A DNA stretch of 64,000 nucleotides from Thermomicrobium roseum DSM 5159 (GTDB taxonomy: Bacteria > Chloroflexota > Chloroflexia > Thermomicrobiales > Thermomicrobiaceae): the NCBI RefSeq assembly GCF_000021685.1, contig NC_011959.1:868001-932000 (forward strand), written 5' to 3'. Below, piece by piece: positions 34,946 through 43,487 of the stretch. Within the stretch, counting starts at the first letter, position 1, and the number at the start of each line of letters is the position of its first letter. The position numbers were made by a program, and so were the translations under genes. A model generated the notes under the pieces. The model saw only the letters and a list, made by a program, of their open reading frames with translations, ran no database searches and was not told where the DNA came from.

Positions 34946-35875
34946 ATGCGACGCAAGGTTTCCATTATCGGTGCCGGTGCCGTCGGTGCGACCACTGCAC
35001 AGTATCTCGCTGCACGCAACATCGCCGATTTAGTGCTCGTGGACATCGTCGAGAATCTCCCCCAGGGCAAAGCACTCGACTTGTTAGAAGCTGGGCCGGT
35101 TCTGGGTTATGACTGCCAGATCGTCGGCAGCAACAGCTATGACGCAACAGCTGGATCGGATGTGATCGTCATCACGTCCGGATCGCCGCGCAAGCCTGGC
35201 ATGAGCCGCGATGATCTCCTCCGCGTCAACATGAATATCGTTCGGAGCGTCACCGAGCAGGCAGCACCATTGTCACCCGATGCCGTCATAATCGTGGTGA
35301 CGAACCCGCTTGACGCCATGTGCCATGTCGCCTTGGAAGCCTCCGGTTTTCCTCCAGCACGCGTCGTTGGTCAGGCTGGCGTCCTAGACGCTGCGCGCTT
35401 CCGCGCCTTCGTCGCGCTCGAACTCGGTGTCTCTCCGCGCGATGTCCATGCGATGGTACTCGGCGGTCATGGTGATACGATGGTTCCACTGCCCCGCTAC
35501 ACGACCGTCTCGGGTATCCCGATCACGCAACTCATCCCCGCCGATCGGATCCAGGCGATCGTCGAGCGGACACGCGATGGTGGTGGAGAGATCGTTCGCC
35601 TATTAGGAACGAGCGCTTTTTACGCACCAGCTGCGTCGGTTGCCGAGATGGTCGAGGCCGTCCTTCTCGACGCGAACCGCGTGTTGGCTGCGAGCACGTA
35701 TCTGACGGGTCAGTACGGGATCCACGACCTCTATGTCGGGGTTCCGATCAGGCTGGGTGCCGGCGGAGTCAAGGAAATCATCGAAGTCGAGCTGACCGAT
35801 GAGGAACGGGCTGCCCTGCATCGATCGGCCAATGCGGTTCGCGAACTGGTTCAAGCGATGAAGCAACTCACTTGA
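34946..35875 (+). CDS. mdh: Malate dehydrogenase, LDH-like type
   Basis: 309 residues. NAD loop IGAGAVGATTAQYLA, VLVDIVENLPQGKALDLLEA with the coenzyme-specifying Asp, substrate Arg region RKPGMSRDDLLRVN, VTNPLDAMCHVAL, and the catalytic His in MVLGGHGDTMVPLPRY. The substrate-specificity loop (GSPRKPGMSRDD) has Arg where LDH has Gln, supporting malate over lactate. It links TCA cycle and redox balance. GAGGGG lies 9 nt before ATG. It is divergent from aroKB; a TAGGAT hexamer at 34889-34894 may be its -10. moeA follows 28 nt downstream. Confidence 0.95.
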   Translation: MRRKVSIIGAGAVGATTAQYLAARNIADLVLVDIVENLPQGKALDLLEAGPVLGYDCQIVGSNSYDATAGSDVIVITSGSPRKPGMSRDDLLRVNMNIVRSVTEQAAPLSPDAVIIVVTNPLDAMCHVALEASGFPPARVVGQAGVLDAARFRAFVALELGVSPRDVHAMVLGGHGDTMVPLPRYTTVSGIPITQLIPADRIQAIVERTRDGGGEIVRLLGTSAFYAPAASVAEMVEAVLLDANRVLAASTYLTGQYGIHDLYVGVPIRLGAGGVKEIIEVELTDEERAALHRSANAVRELVQAMKQLT

Positions 35876-35903
35876 CAGCAGGCAACCGAGGGGGACGATC
35901 CCT

Positions 35904-37232
35904 ATGCATTTCTCGCACGATCCCTCCGGAACGACCCAAACGATGATGAGCGTCGATGAAGCGCGAGAACGTATCCTCGCGTGTTTCGCTCCGCTCACAC
36001 CGCGACGCACCCCGTTGCTGGATGCCTTGGGCTTAGTCTTAGCTGAACCGATCATCGCCCGGGAAAGCATCCCGCCATTCACCAATTCCGCCATGGACGG
36101 CTACGCGGTTCGCGCGAGCGATACGCGCGGTGCCTGCCCTGATCGTCCGGCTGAACTGCGAGTCATCGGTGAGGCACCCGCCGGGACTCCCTCTCCACGC
36201 TGGTTCATCGACGAAGCGATTCCGCTCCGCATCGAGTCCGGCATGGCCATCCGCATCATGACCGGCGCAGTCCTCCCACCGGGCGCCGATGCGGTCGTAC
36301 GGTTCGAGGACACGGACGAGTCGGACACGCCCAGCACGAGTCGATCACGTGGTGTCGTCCGTGTTCGGCGAGAAATCACCACGGGAGAAAATGTGCGCCA
36401 CGCGGGTGAAGACATCCTCGCCGGATCCATCGTCTTCGAACCAGGAACCGTTCTCGGACCGGCTCATCTTGGGCTTCTCGCTTCCCTCGGCTACTCCTGG
36501 GTTCTCGTCCATCCGCGCCCACGGATCGCTATCCTGGCCACCGGCGACGAGGTTGTGCCGATCGATTGGCCGCTCGAGCCTGGCCAGATTCGCAATAGCA
36601 ACAGCACGGTCCTCGCCGCCCTCGTCCACCAGACTGGTGGGATTCCCAAACTCGTCGGCATCGCTGCCGATCGAGAAGAGGATGTCGCACGACACTTGCA
36701 GTACACCCATGATGCCGATCTGATCCTCACCTCGGGCGGTGTGTCACAGGGTGACTACGACCGAATCAAAGAATTCTTGCGTGCACGCGGACGCTTCGAA
36801 ATTTGGCAAGTGCGCATCAAACCGGGTAAGCCGATGGCATTCGGCTTCGTGGCAGATACCCCGGTTTTGGCGCTTCCCGGCAATCCGGTGGCGGCCGTCG
36901 TAGCTTTCCTGCAGTTCGCTCGCCCAGCAATCCTGCGCCTCCTCGGACGGGCAGATCTCGAGCCGATTCGGGTCAGGGCGCGTTTGACGAAACCGGTGGA
37001 AAACCGCGGACGAAGACGTCATTTCGTTCGTGCGCTGCTTCATCGACGATCGGGCGAACTCTGGGTAACCCCAGTCCCGCAACAAGGTTCTGGCATTCTC
37101 AGCAGCTTGGTGCACGGGAATTGCCTCGCAGTGATTCCCGAAGAGTGGTCGGAAGCCCCGGTTGGCTCGGAGGTAACGGTCGAACTGTACGATCCATCTA
37201 TCGCCGCGGCCATTTTCGCTGCAGAATCCTAA
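35904..37232 (+). CDS. moeA: Molybdopterin molybdenumtransferase
   Basis: 442 residues. PPFTNSAMDGYAVRASD near residues 54-70, EAPAGTPS, GMAIRIMTGAVLPPGADAVV, the catalytic-domain loops LATGDEVVP and NSNSTVLAALV, LTSGGVSQGDYDRIKE and KPGKPMAFG/LPGNPVAAVV place it firmly in MoeA. It inserts molybdate into adenylylated molybdopterin. GAGGGGGAC precedes ATG 35904. It ends 4 nt inside the convergent EamA transporter gene. No other moa or moe gene is nearby, but its presence means molybdoenzymes exist in the cell, possibly selenocysteine-containing ones given the tRNA-Sec. Confidence 0.95.
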   Translation: MHFSHDPSGTTQTMMSVDEARERILACFAPLTPRRTPLLDALGLVLAEPIIARESIPPFTNSAMDGYAVRASDTRGACPDRPAELRVIGEAPAGTPSPRWFIDEAIPLRIESGMAIRIMTGAVLPPGADAVVRFEDTDESDTPSTSRSRGVVRVRREITTGENVRHAGEDILAGSIVFEPGTVLGPAHLGLLASLGYSWVLVHPRPRIAILATGDEVVPIDWPLEPGQIRNSNSTVLAALVHQTGGIPKLVGIAADREEDVARHLQYTHDADLILTSGGVSQGDYDRIKEFLRARGRFEIWQVRIKPGKPMAFGFVADTPVLALPGNPVAAVVAFLQFARPAILRLLGRADLEPIRVRARLTKPVENRGRRRHFVRALLHRRSGELWVTPVPQQGSGILSSLVHGNCLAVIPEEWSEAPVGSEVTVELYDPSIAAAIFAAES

Positions 37233-38140
37233 GGAAGCAGTACGAAGAGAATCCCAACCAGCATGATGATCGCCCCCACGACTGCATTCACACCCGGCAC
37301 CTCGCCGAGGATCAGCCAGGCCAGGAGAATCGCCCCGGTCATCTCTTGCGTGTAGATGACGTTAGCGATCGCAGCGTTCAATCGGCGGACACTCGCGTTG
37401 TACAGCGTGTGACCGAGCGTGTTCGGTATCAACCCGAGCCCGAGGAGCGCCGCAACCACCTGCCAGTCATAACGAGCGACGCTCGCTCCCGCGCTGAGCG
37501 CTGCCAGGAGCGCAAAAGGGAAGACCCACACTGCAGCTGATCCGTACACAGCGATCGCATAGGCGAGGAGCGGAATCCGCGCCCGCTCGCGACGACCAAC
37601 GAGAGAATAAGCCGCGTACGCTGCGGCCGAGAGGAGGGCCAACCCATCGCCGATAGCGATGCGCAGCCCAAAGCGTGGCTCGAACCCAGTGAGAACGACG
37701 ACTCCCGAGAGGACGATCACGATTCCCGCGATCTGTCGCGGTCTGAGCGACTCTTTCAGCAGAAACGCCGAGAGTATGGCGAGCATGATCGTGGACGTAT
37801 AGAGCAAGGGCAACACATGCGCGACCGGCGCGAATTGCAGTGCAGCATTGTACGCCACGAAGTGCACCGCCAGCGTCGCTCCGTAGATCGCGAGCCGGGG
37901 CCAGCCGAGCGACCTCACTGCCCCCAACGTGCGAGTAGCCAGTGCGACCGGCACCAACGCGAGCGTTGCCACGAGGAGGCGCCAAAAAGCGATTTCGAAG
38001 GCACTGACCGACCCGGCGAGCCGGATCAGAACAGCACTCGTCGATACAGCCAATACCCCGGCAACTGCGAAGCCGAGCCCGATCACAAAGTCGTTTCGAC
38101 TGCTTTCTACCCTGAGAACGTATTGCCCTTCTGCCATCAT
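37229..38140 (-). CDS. EamA/DMT-family transporter
   Basis: 303 residues with ten hydrophobic segments in two repeats of five, the EamA (drug/metabolite) layout: VIGLGFAVAGVLAVSTSAVL at the first, EIAFWRLLVATLALVPVA with the conserved W/R pair in the second, and a repeat starting GDGLALLSAAAYAAYSLVGR. It sits in the cytoplasmic membrane and probably exports a small metabolite; the substrate is unknown. Start is ATG 38140 or 38137, adjacent codons behind AGAGGAAGAGG. Its stop overlaps moeA's by 4 nt in the convergent sense, and it is divergent from the ROK kinase gene. Confidence 0.85.
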   Translation of the reverse strand: MMAEGQYVLRVESSRNDFVIGLGFAVAGVLAVSTSAVLIRLAGSVSAFEIAFWRLLVATLALVPVALATRTLGAVRSLGWPRLAIYGATLAVHFVAYNAALQFAPVAHVLPLLYTSTIMLAILSAFLLKESLRPRQIAGIVIVLSGVVVLTGFEPRFGLRIAIGDGLALLSAAAYAAYSLVGRRERARIPLLAYAIAVYGSAAVWVFPFALLAALSAGASVARYDWQVVAALLGLGLIPNTLGHTLYNASVRRLNAAIANVIYTQEMTGAILLAWLILGEVPGVNAVVGAIIMLVGILFVLLP

Positions 38141-38221
38141 CCTCTTCCTCTCGAGGGTCCATGAGTGGTAGGATACAGCGCCTGTTCTGGGCGCCGAACC
38201 CCGCGGCAGAGGTTCGACCAC

Positions 38222-39214
38222 ATGAACGATCTAACTGTTCGACGGTTCAGAGCGAGGCCACCCAGTTCGCAGGATCGAGTGTACGGCTTCGCCATCGCTG
38301 GTGGAATCATTCGAGCCGTCGTCGCTGACGGAAAGGGACAGATTCTCGGTGAAGCATCGGAACCCCTCAATAATCTGGACGCGCCCCATGTGCTCCATCG
38401 GCTTCTCGAACTGGCTCGAGTTGCACTGGGTCGCGCTGGCCTTCCGCCAGCGGAATTGAAGGCCGCCGGTGTCGCGTTCGGCGGACCAGTGGATCCCGAG
38501 CGGGGCGTCACCATCCTCTCGCCACGTTCGCCCGGGTTCGAGCAGTTTCCGCTCGTCGCCTTGCTGGAGGAGCAGCTGCGCGTGCCGACCGTGCTCGAGA
38601 ACGATGCCCGAGCCGCCGCGTTCGGCGAGGCGGTCTTCGGTGCAGCTCGCGGCTGTCAAACAGTCATCTATCTCCACCTCGGCTCGGGAGTCGGCGGAGG
38701 CATCATCGTGGATGGACGGCTCGTCTACGGTGCCACAAGTACGGCTGGAGAGATCGGCCACATGGTCGTCACAGCCGGTGGACCACTCTGTTCCTGCGGC
38801 AAGCCGGGACATCTGGAAGCGTATGTTGCCGAGCCAGCTCTCGTCGCTCGCGTCTGGGAAGCGCTCGTTATCTCACCGGATGACCCAGCGCATCGGCTCC
38901 TCAGTGGACCGATCTCGGCTCGCGTCCTGTTCGAGCGTGCACCGGAGAGTCCGACCATTCAGCGCGTTCTCGACGATACGATCCAGATGCTCGGGCTAGC
39001 CATCGCCTCGCTCATCGCCACGCTGAATCCAGAAGCCGTCATCATCGGCGGACCGGTAGCAGAAGCCGGTAGTCGTCTCCTGGAACCTTTGCAGGCGCGT
39101 GTCCGTCAATATGCGTATCCCGCCTCCCTACGCCGCGTACGCCTTGCACTCGCCGAACTCGGTCCGGATGCCCCGATGATCGGAGCTGTCGCGCTCGCCT
39201 TGGCTCGCACGTGA
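38222..39214 (+). CDS. ROK-family sugar kinase (glucokinase-like)
   Basis: 330 residues. The ASKHA phosphate loop appears as VYGFAIAGGIIRAVVAD (more degenerate than the usual DIGGT), followed by GVAFGGPVDPERG, VLENDARAAAFGEA with the catalytic Asp, YLHLGSGVGGGIIVDGRLV and the ROK zinc motif EIGHMVVTAGGPLCSCGKPG. In that motif CxCGxxGC the third Cys is His here (CSCGKPGH); His can still bind zinc. It probably phosphorylates glucose or a related hexose, or acts as a regulator, though no N-terminal HTH is present. Start ATG 38222 has GAGG nine nt upstream. Confidence 0.8.
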   Translation: MNDLTVRRFRARPPSSQDRVYGFAIAGGIIRAVVADGKGQILGEASEPLNNLDAPHVLHRLLELARVALGRAGLPPAELKAAGVAFGGPVDPERGVTILSPRSPGFEQFPLVALLEEQLRVPTVLENDARAAAFGEAVFGAARGCQTVIYLHLGSGVGGGIIVDGRLVYGATSTAGEIGHMVVTAGGPLCSCGKPGHLEAYVAEPALVARVWEALVISPDDPAHRLLSGPISARVLFERAPESPTIQRVLDDTIQMLGLAIASLIATLNPEAVIIGGPVAEAGSRLLEPLQARVRQYAYPASLRRVRLALAELGPDAPMIGAVALALART

Positions 39215-39733
39215 GTCGGCATGACCCGTACGACGTCATACCGACGACACCGTCTGCCTCCGGGACGAGCGAGCTCGACATACCGACGAGTCGGCAGAAG
39301 TGAGCACGGTCAGCAAAAGTTCGGAAGAATGTCCCTGGCTCGATCATCAGCCGGAAGCGACGGTACCTTCCTCGCTCCCGTCGTTCTACCGAGAACGGCA
39401 AGTCTTTCAGCTTCGTGAGGACGCGTACCCTGCTTAGCGAGCGGCGAACCGGAACCGCGAGCGCTCTCCGCCTGCTCGAATCGATAGCCTGCCGGATTGC
39501 TCGAGGCATCAACAGCGCAGTCTGCACCCAGTACCGACGCCATCGAGCGGATCCAAGCCTTCTCCCTTGCCGCGGGAGCGACCGACGTCGGTGAATGACC
39601 GATGATGTCACAGCTTTTCCCCAACGAGGATGCCTTCATCGTCTTACCAGTCGAAAGCCACCCTCGAAGTCGGTTGCCGAGACGGCCCGAGTACTGTTAT
39701 CCTCATTATTTGGCATGGCTGAAGGGAGGTATC
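39215..39733. other. Intergenic, nothing recognised
   Basis: About 520 nt between the ROK kinase and the small GTG-initiated gene. An open frame on the minus strand crosses it but overlaps the ROK gene end, is Arg-rich and lacks a start signal. No promoter or repeat could be supported. Confidence 0.45.
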
Positions 39734-39859
39734 GTGTCCGCTATCGTCTTGAGCCCGAAGATTCAAGAACTCCTTATCGAATTGCTCCGCGAACTCGGTC
39801 GACCGGCCACGACCGAGGAACTTGTCCGACTGCTTCGTGAGCGTCTGCAATCGAGCTGA
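39734..39859 (+). CDS. 41-residue protein of unknown function
   Basis: GTG 39734 is preceded by GGGAGG four nt away, the best ribosome-binding site in this stretch. The peptide reads as two amphipathic helices with a turn (SPKIQELLIELLREL, GRPATTEELVRLLRERL), like a minimal helix-turn-helix or a subunit-contact peptide. The frame is open further 5' but has no site there. It lies 26 nt before the 546-residue unknown gene on the same strand, so the two may be co-translated. No family recognised. Confidence 0.6.
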   Translation: MSAIVLSPKIQELLIELLRELGRPATTEELVRLLRERLQSS

Positions 39860-39885
39860 CGCGCGTCGAAACGGGGAGTGCGCGA

Positions 39886-41526
39886 GTGACTGACGGGACG
39901 AACGTGCAGACCCTTCCTGAAATCGAATTCCGGGGTTCCACGGAGGAGCGCGACCTCGCACGCCGTGTCTTCGCGCTCTTGCGTGCGACTGCTCGCTTTT
40001 ATCCCACACACGCCCCGATTCGCGTGCCTCTGGAGACGCTCGCCGCACACTTTGCCGAAACGGAAGCAGGTGGCTCGCTCACTGAATGGATTGAACGGCT
40101 GCGAACAGCTCTAGCGGCGAATGACCACGTGTTCGCCCTCGAGGCCACGCAAGATGGCCAGATCATCGTCGCCACGACGCGAGCTGGGCGTCCGCCACTA
40201 CCGCCGGAAGCGCTCATCGATACCGCTCATCAGTTGCCGCGACGCTTCCTCGAGCCCCCACCCGAGGCATTGACGCCAACCAAGACGCGCCCGCCCGAGG
40301 AAAAAGCAGCCCCGGTCGCGGAGCCCGCAATTGCAGCGCCAGCCGAGGAAGAGGGGCTCGAGAAAGTCGTCGCCCCCGCAGCGACTGCTGCCACGGTCAT
40401 CGAAGACATCACAGAACTCTCCGATGACGAACTGGCGGCCGCGATCCGGGTGACACTCAGCAACCGTCCTGACGTTGTCGGTTTCGCTGACCTGTGGGCG
40501 ATCGCGCGGATCGTCCCGAGTCTTTCTCGTGGCGATGTTCGTCGGATTCGGGAATACATCGTCGAGCGAGGCGAACCACTGACCGACCGGGAAATCGTCG
40601 AGGTCCTCTTCGATGTCCGCCCTGGTATGCCGGATTATGCGTTGCGGCAACTCGCTCTCAACGCGCGCCTAATAAGCGAAGAGGGATTCGAGTTCGTGGG
40701 CGTCCCGGGCGCACATGCCTGGACAGTGCGCGAAGTCAATCCTGTGGCCCCACCGAAGCGAAAGGTTGCTGATCTCGGCCAGGATTTTCGCTATCTGCTG
40801 GAGTCCAGCGAGGCCATTCAGCCTGGGACAGAGAGCGTCGTCGACCATGTTCTGACGTTCTATGAGCATTACTACGGTGTCCTTCCGTATGACAGCACGA
40901 TCGCTCCCGTGCTTCCACCACGTGTCTTTCCGGATCAGACACGGGCACTCCTTCGTTTCGAGGCCCCACAAACACACGAAACGTTTTACGTCGAATTGCG
41001 CTATCCGACGACGAACCGCGGCGGATTCCTTTTCGGGTTCGAACAGTTTTTCGCTGCCAACCTTGTCGCCGGAGCCCTCATCACCCTGGAACGCGCTGAG
41101 GAGCCAGGACGATTTATCATCGATTACCTTCCTATTTCGCGTCAGGAGCGACGCCTCCTCGCACTCGACGAAAAGCAGCGCAAGTATGTCTTTCGCCCAA
41201 CGGTGTACTTCTGCGCAGTGCAAGACAGCATGCTCTTGACTGAGCAACGCTTTCCTCGCTTCGCGGGTCAAGAACCGCTCGACGAGCGGACTCGTCGCTC
41301 CTATGAGCGCGTATTGGAAATCACCTTCGAGCGAGTTGGTGAGAACGTCGGCAGCCGCGAGGCACCTCGCTACATGGCGACGCTCGACGACCTCGTCGCT
41401 GGTGTGAACGTCGAGCGTCCCCTGAGCGTCGACCGGATCCGTTACCTGCTCACTTCAGGGCAATATCCTCAGTTCGAAGCCGATCCGGACGTCGCCGACC
41501 TCTATTACTACACGCCACGGCGGTGA
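39886..41526 (+). CDS. Large protein of unknown function
   Basis: 546 residues from a GTG start with GGGGAG seven nt upstream. Residues about 1-105 are mixed alpha/beta; 106-165 are a Pro/Ala/Glu-rich linker (PPEALTPTKTRPPEEKAAP); 170-270 form a helical segment whose phrases (DLWAIARIVPSLSRGDVRRI, REYIVERGEPLTDREIVEVL) resemble winged-helix or HARE-HTH repeats; the remaining 280 residues are a beta-rich domain with many aromatics (FLFGFEQFF, RPTVYFCAVQ). No membrane segment or signal. I do not recognise a family. Neighbours are a HEAT protein 5 nt downstream and envelope genes beyond it. Confidence 0.75.
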   Translation: MTDGTNVQTLPEIEFRGSTEERDLARRVFALLRATARFYPTHAPIRVPLETLAAHFAETEAGGSLTEWIERLRTALAANDHVFALEATQDGQIIVATTRAGRPPLPPEALIDTAHQLPRRFLEPPPEALTPTKTRPPEEKAAPVAEPAIAAPAEEEGLEKVVAPAATAATVIEDITELSDDELAAAIRVTLSNRPDVVGFADLWAIARIVPSLSRGDVRRIREYIVERGEPLTDREIVEVLFDVRPGMPDYALRQLALNARLISEEGFEFVGVPGAHAWTVREVNPVAPPKRKVADLGQDFRYLLESSEAIQPGTESVVDHVLTFYEHYYGVLPYDSTIAPVLPPRVFPDQTRALLRFEAPQTHETFYVELRYPTTNRGGFLFGFEQFFAANLVAGALITLERAEEPGRFIIDYLPISRQERRLLALDEKQRKYVFRPTVYFCAVQDSMLLTEQRFPRFAGQEPLDERTRRSYERVLEITFERVGENVGSREAPRYMATLDDLVAGVNVERPLSVDRIRYLLTSGQYPQFEADPDVADLYYYTPRR

Positions 41527-41531
41527 GCGCC

Positions 41532-42467
41532 ATGCGACCTTCGACCAACACGAATATCGATATCGCCGAGCTTCTGGTACGATTCCGTGACCGCGTGCGG
41601 GCGAGCGACGTGGCTCAACTGTCCGATCTCTCTCGTCAAAGTGCCCGGCAATTACGACAGCTCTGGCCCACGCTGCCGGTCGCGACGCGGCGTCGCTTGG
41701 TCCAAATGATGGCGGAACTGGCTGAAGAGAACCTGGCACTCAACTTCCGTCACGTGTTCCTCATCGCGCTCGACGATGATGACCAGCAGGTGCGGGAATG
41801 TGCAATCGCTGGATTGTGGGAGGAAGAAGACACGCTGGTTCTCCATCGCCTCCTCGAGCGACTGCCCCGCGAATCAGAGCCGTCGGTACGAGCCGCACTT
41901 GCTCAGGCGCTCGGTCGTTTCACCGAACTCGATGTGCTGGGTCGGTTACCCCTCGAGGACTGTCGGGCTCTCCGCGCAGCTCTGTTTTCCCTTCTCGAGA
42001 GCAGTGAACCGCTCGAAGTGCGTCGCCGTGCGCTCGAAGCCGCAGCGGTATACTCGCACGATCCGAGGATCAACGAGGCGATCGAAGAAGCGTACTGGTC
42101 TGGCGAGCACGCCCTCAAAGTGAGTGCCTTGTATGCCATGGGTCGATCGCTAGACCGACGCTGGTTACCCCTTCTCCTGGAAGAGCTGCAGAGCGAGCAC
42201 CCGGCATACCGCTATGAGGCTGCCACTGCCTGTGGCGAGCTGGGCGCAGAGGAAGCTGTCGACGAACTTATCTCTTTGACGTCCGACCCTGATCGCGCGG
42301 TGCAAGGGGCAGCGATCGCTGCACTCGGGCGCATCGGCGGTACTCTCGCCACGAATGTCTTGCGTCGCTTAGCTCGCTCGACCGATCCGGTTGTGCGCGA
42401 TGCCGCCGAAGAGGCGCTGGCCGAAGCGGTATTCGCGAGCGATCCGCTCCGTCCCACTCCATGGTAA
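41532..42467 (+). CDS. HEAT-repeat protein
   Basis: 311 residues composed of helical repeats of about 30 residues. The clearest are DDQQVRECAIAGLWEEEDTL, SEPSVRAALAQALGRFTEL, HALKVSALYAMGRSLDRRW, HPAYRYEAATACGELGAEEA and PDRAVQGAAIAALGRIGGTL, the PBS-lyase-type HEAT pattern. These make superhelical protein-binding scaffolds with no catalysis of their own. It begins at ATG 41532, five nt after the previous stop; a GTG three codons earlier overlaps that stop. Its last codons overlap the FemX-like start (ATGGTAA). Co-transcription with the 546-residue unknown suggests they work together. Confidence 0.85.
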   Translation: MRPSTNTNIDIAELLVRFRDRVRASDVAQLSDLSRQSARQLRQLWPTLPVATRRRLVQMMAELAEENLALNFRHVFLIALDDDDQQVRECAIAGLWEEEDTLVLHRLLERLPRESEPSVRAALAQALGRFTELDVLGRLPLEDCRALRAALFSLLESSEPLEVRRRALEAAAVYSHDPRINEAIEEAYWSGEHALKVSALYAMGRSLDRRWLPLLLEELQSEHPAYRYEAATACGELGAEEAVDELISLTSDPDRAVQGAAIAALGRIGGTLATNVLRRLARSTDPVVRDAAEEALAEAVFASDPLRPTPW

Positions 42468-43483
42468 GTTCGTGCCACATTCGTTACGTCGATGATCCGG
42501 CTGAATGGGATCAGCTGGTTCTAGCCAGCGGCGGGCGGCTGTTGCAGAGCTGGCGCTGGGGCGAATTCAAGCAGCGACACGGGTGGTATTGTCTTCGGCT
42601 GTCGATCACCGCTGCGGACGGCGTTGCTCTCGCACAAATCCTCGTGCGGCGAATACTCCCGTTCTCCATCTTGTACATCCCCCGCGGACCCTTGGTCAGA
42701 GAATTCACCGAAGCACTGCCGAGAGCGTTTCACCATGTGATTCAGCAGCTGGCCCGCCAGTATCGCGCCATCGCAGTCCTCGCTGAACCGGAACACGCCT
42801 CCGGACTCACTGTCCTCCCTAGAGAACTCGGCTGGAAACCGAGCCGCTTTGTCATCCAACCGCGAAGAACCCTCAAAGTTCCTCTCGGGGATGACACCAT
42901 GTTGCTCGAACAGATGAAGCCGAAGACACGGTATAACGTCCGCCTCGCATTCCGTCGCGGAGTGACGACACGCATCGCATCCCATAGCGAAATCGAGCGC
43001 TTTTATGAGTTGCTGCGCGAAACAGCCGAGCGCGATCGCTTCGGCATCCATCAGATCGACTATTTCCGAGATCTCCTGACACTCTTCGGTGAAGACGCAG
43101 CACTCCTGTTTGCTGAGTTCGCAGGGGAGCTCGCAGCAGGAGCGCTCGTTGTGCGATACGGTGACGAAGCAATCTATCTCTATGGTGCATCGAAGACCTC
43201 GCTGCAACGACATATGCCAACGTACGCTGTCCAGTGGGCTGCTCTCCAGTGGGCACGGTCACATGGCTGCCGCTGGTACGATCTGTGGGGGATCCCTGAC
43301 ACCGACGATCCCCCTCCCGAAACCGACGATGAGCACCTCAATGTCCGCTGCGGGTTGTGGGGTGTGTATCGGTTCAAGAGCGGATTCGGTGGACGCCCGT
43401 ATACTTACCCTGGTGTGCAAGAGTTGGTCCGCTCACCGATCCTCATGGCGCTTTGGCGCCGACTGCGTCCACTAGGAGCGTGA
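42461..43483 (+). CDS. FemAB/FemX-family peptidoglycan bridge aminoacyltransferase
   Basis: 340 residues with two GNAT-like halves. GRLLQSWRWGEFKQRHGW near the N-terminus, YIPRGPLV, MKPKTRYNVRLAFRRGV and the C-terminal AVQWAALQWARSHGCRWYDLWGIPD plus FKSGFGGRP are characteristic of the FemX/lipid II:glycine glycyltransferase group, which add amino acids from aminoacyl-tRNA to the peptidoglycan stem. It starts within the HEAT gene's last codons and ends 4 nt before murE, so peptidoglycan assembly is the likely setting. The aminoacyl group added is not predictable. Confidence 0.85.
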   Translation: MVSSCHIRYVDDPAEWDQLVLASGGRLLQSWRWGEFKQRHGWYCLRLSITAADGVALAQILVRRILPFSILYIPRGPLVREFTEALPRAFHHVIQQLARQYRAIAVLAEPEHASGLTVLPRELGWKPSRFVIQPRRTLKVPLGDDTMLLEQMKPKTRYNVRLAFRRGVTTRIASHSEIERFYELLRETAERDRFGIHQIDYFRDLLTLFGEDAALLFAEFAGELAAGALVVRYGDEAIYLYGASKTSLQRHMPTYAVQWAALQWARSHGCRWYDLWGIPDTDDPPPETDDEHLNVRCGLWGVYRFKSGFGGRPYTYPGVQELVRSPILMALWRRLRPLGA

Positions 43484-43487
43484 TTCC

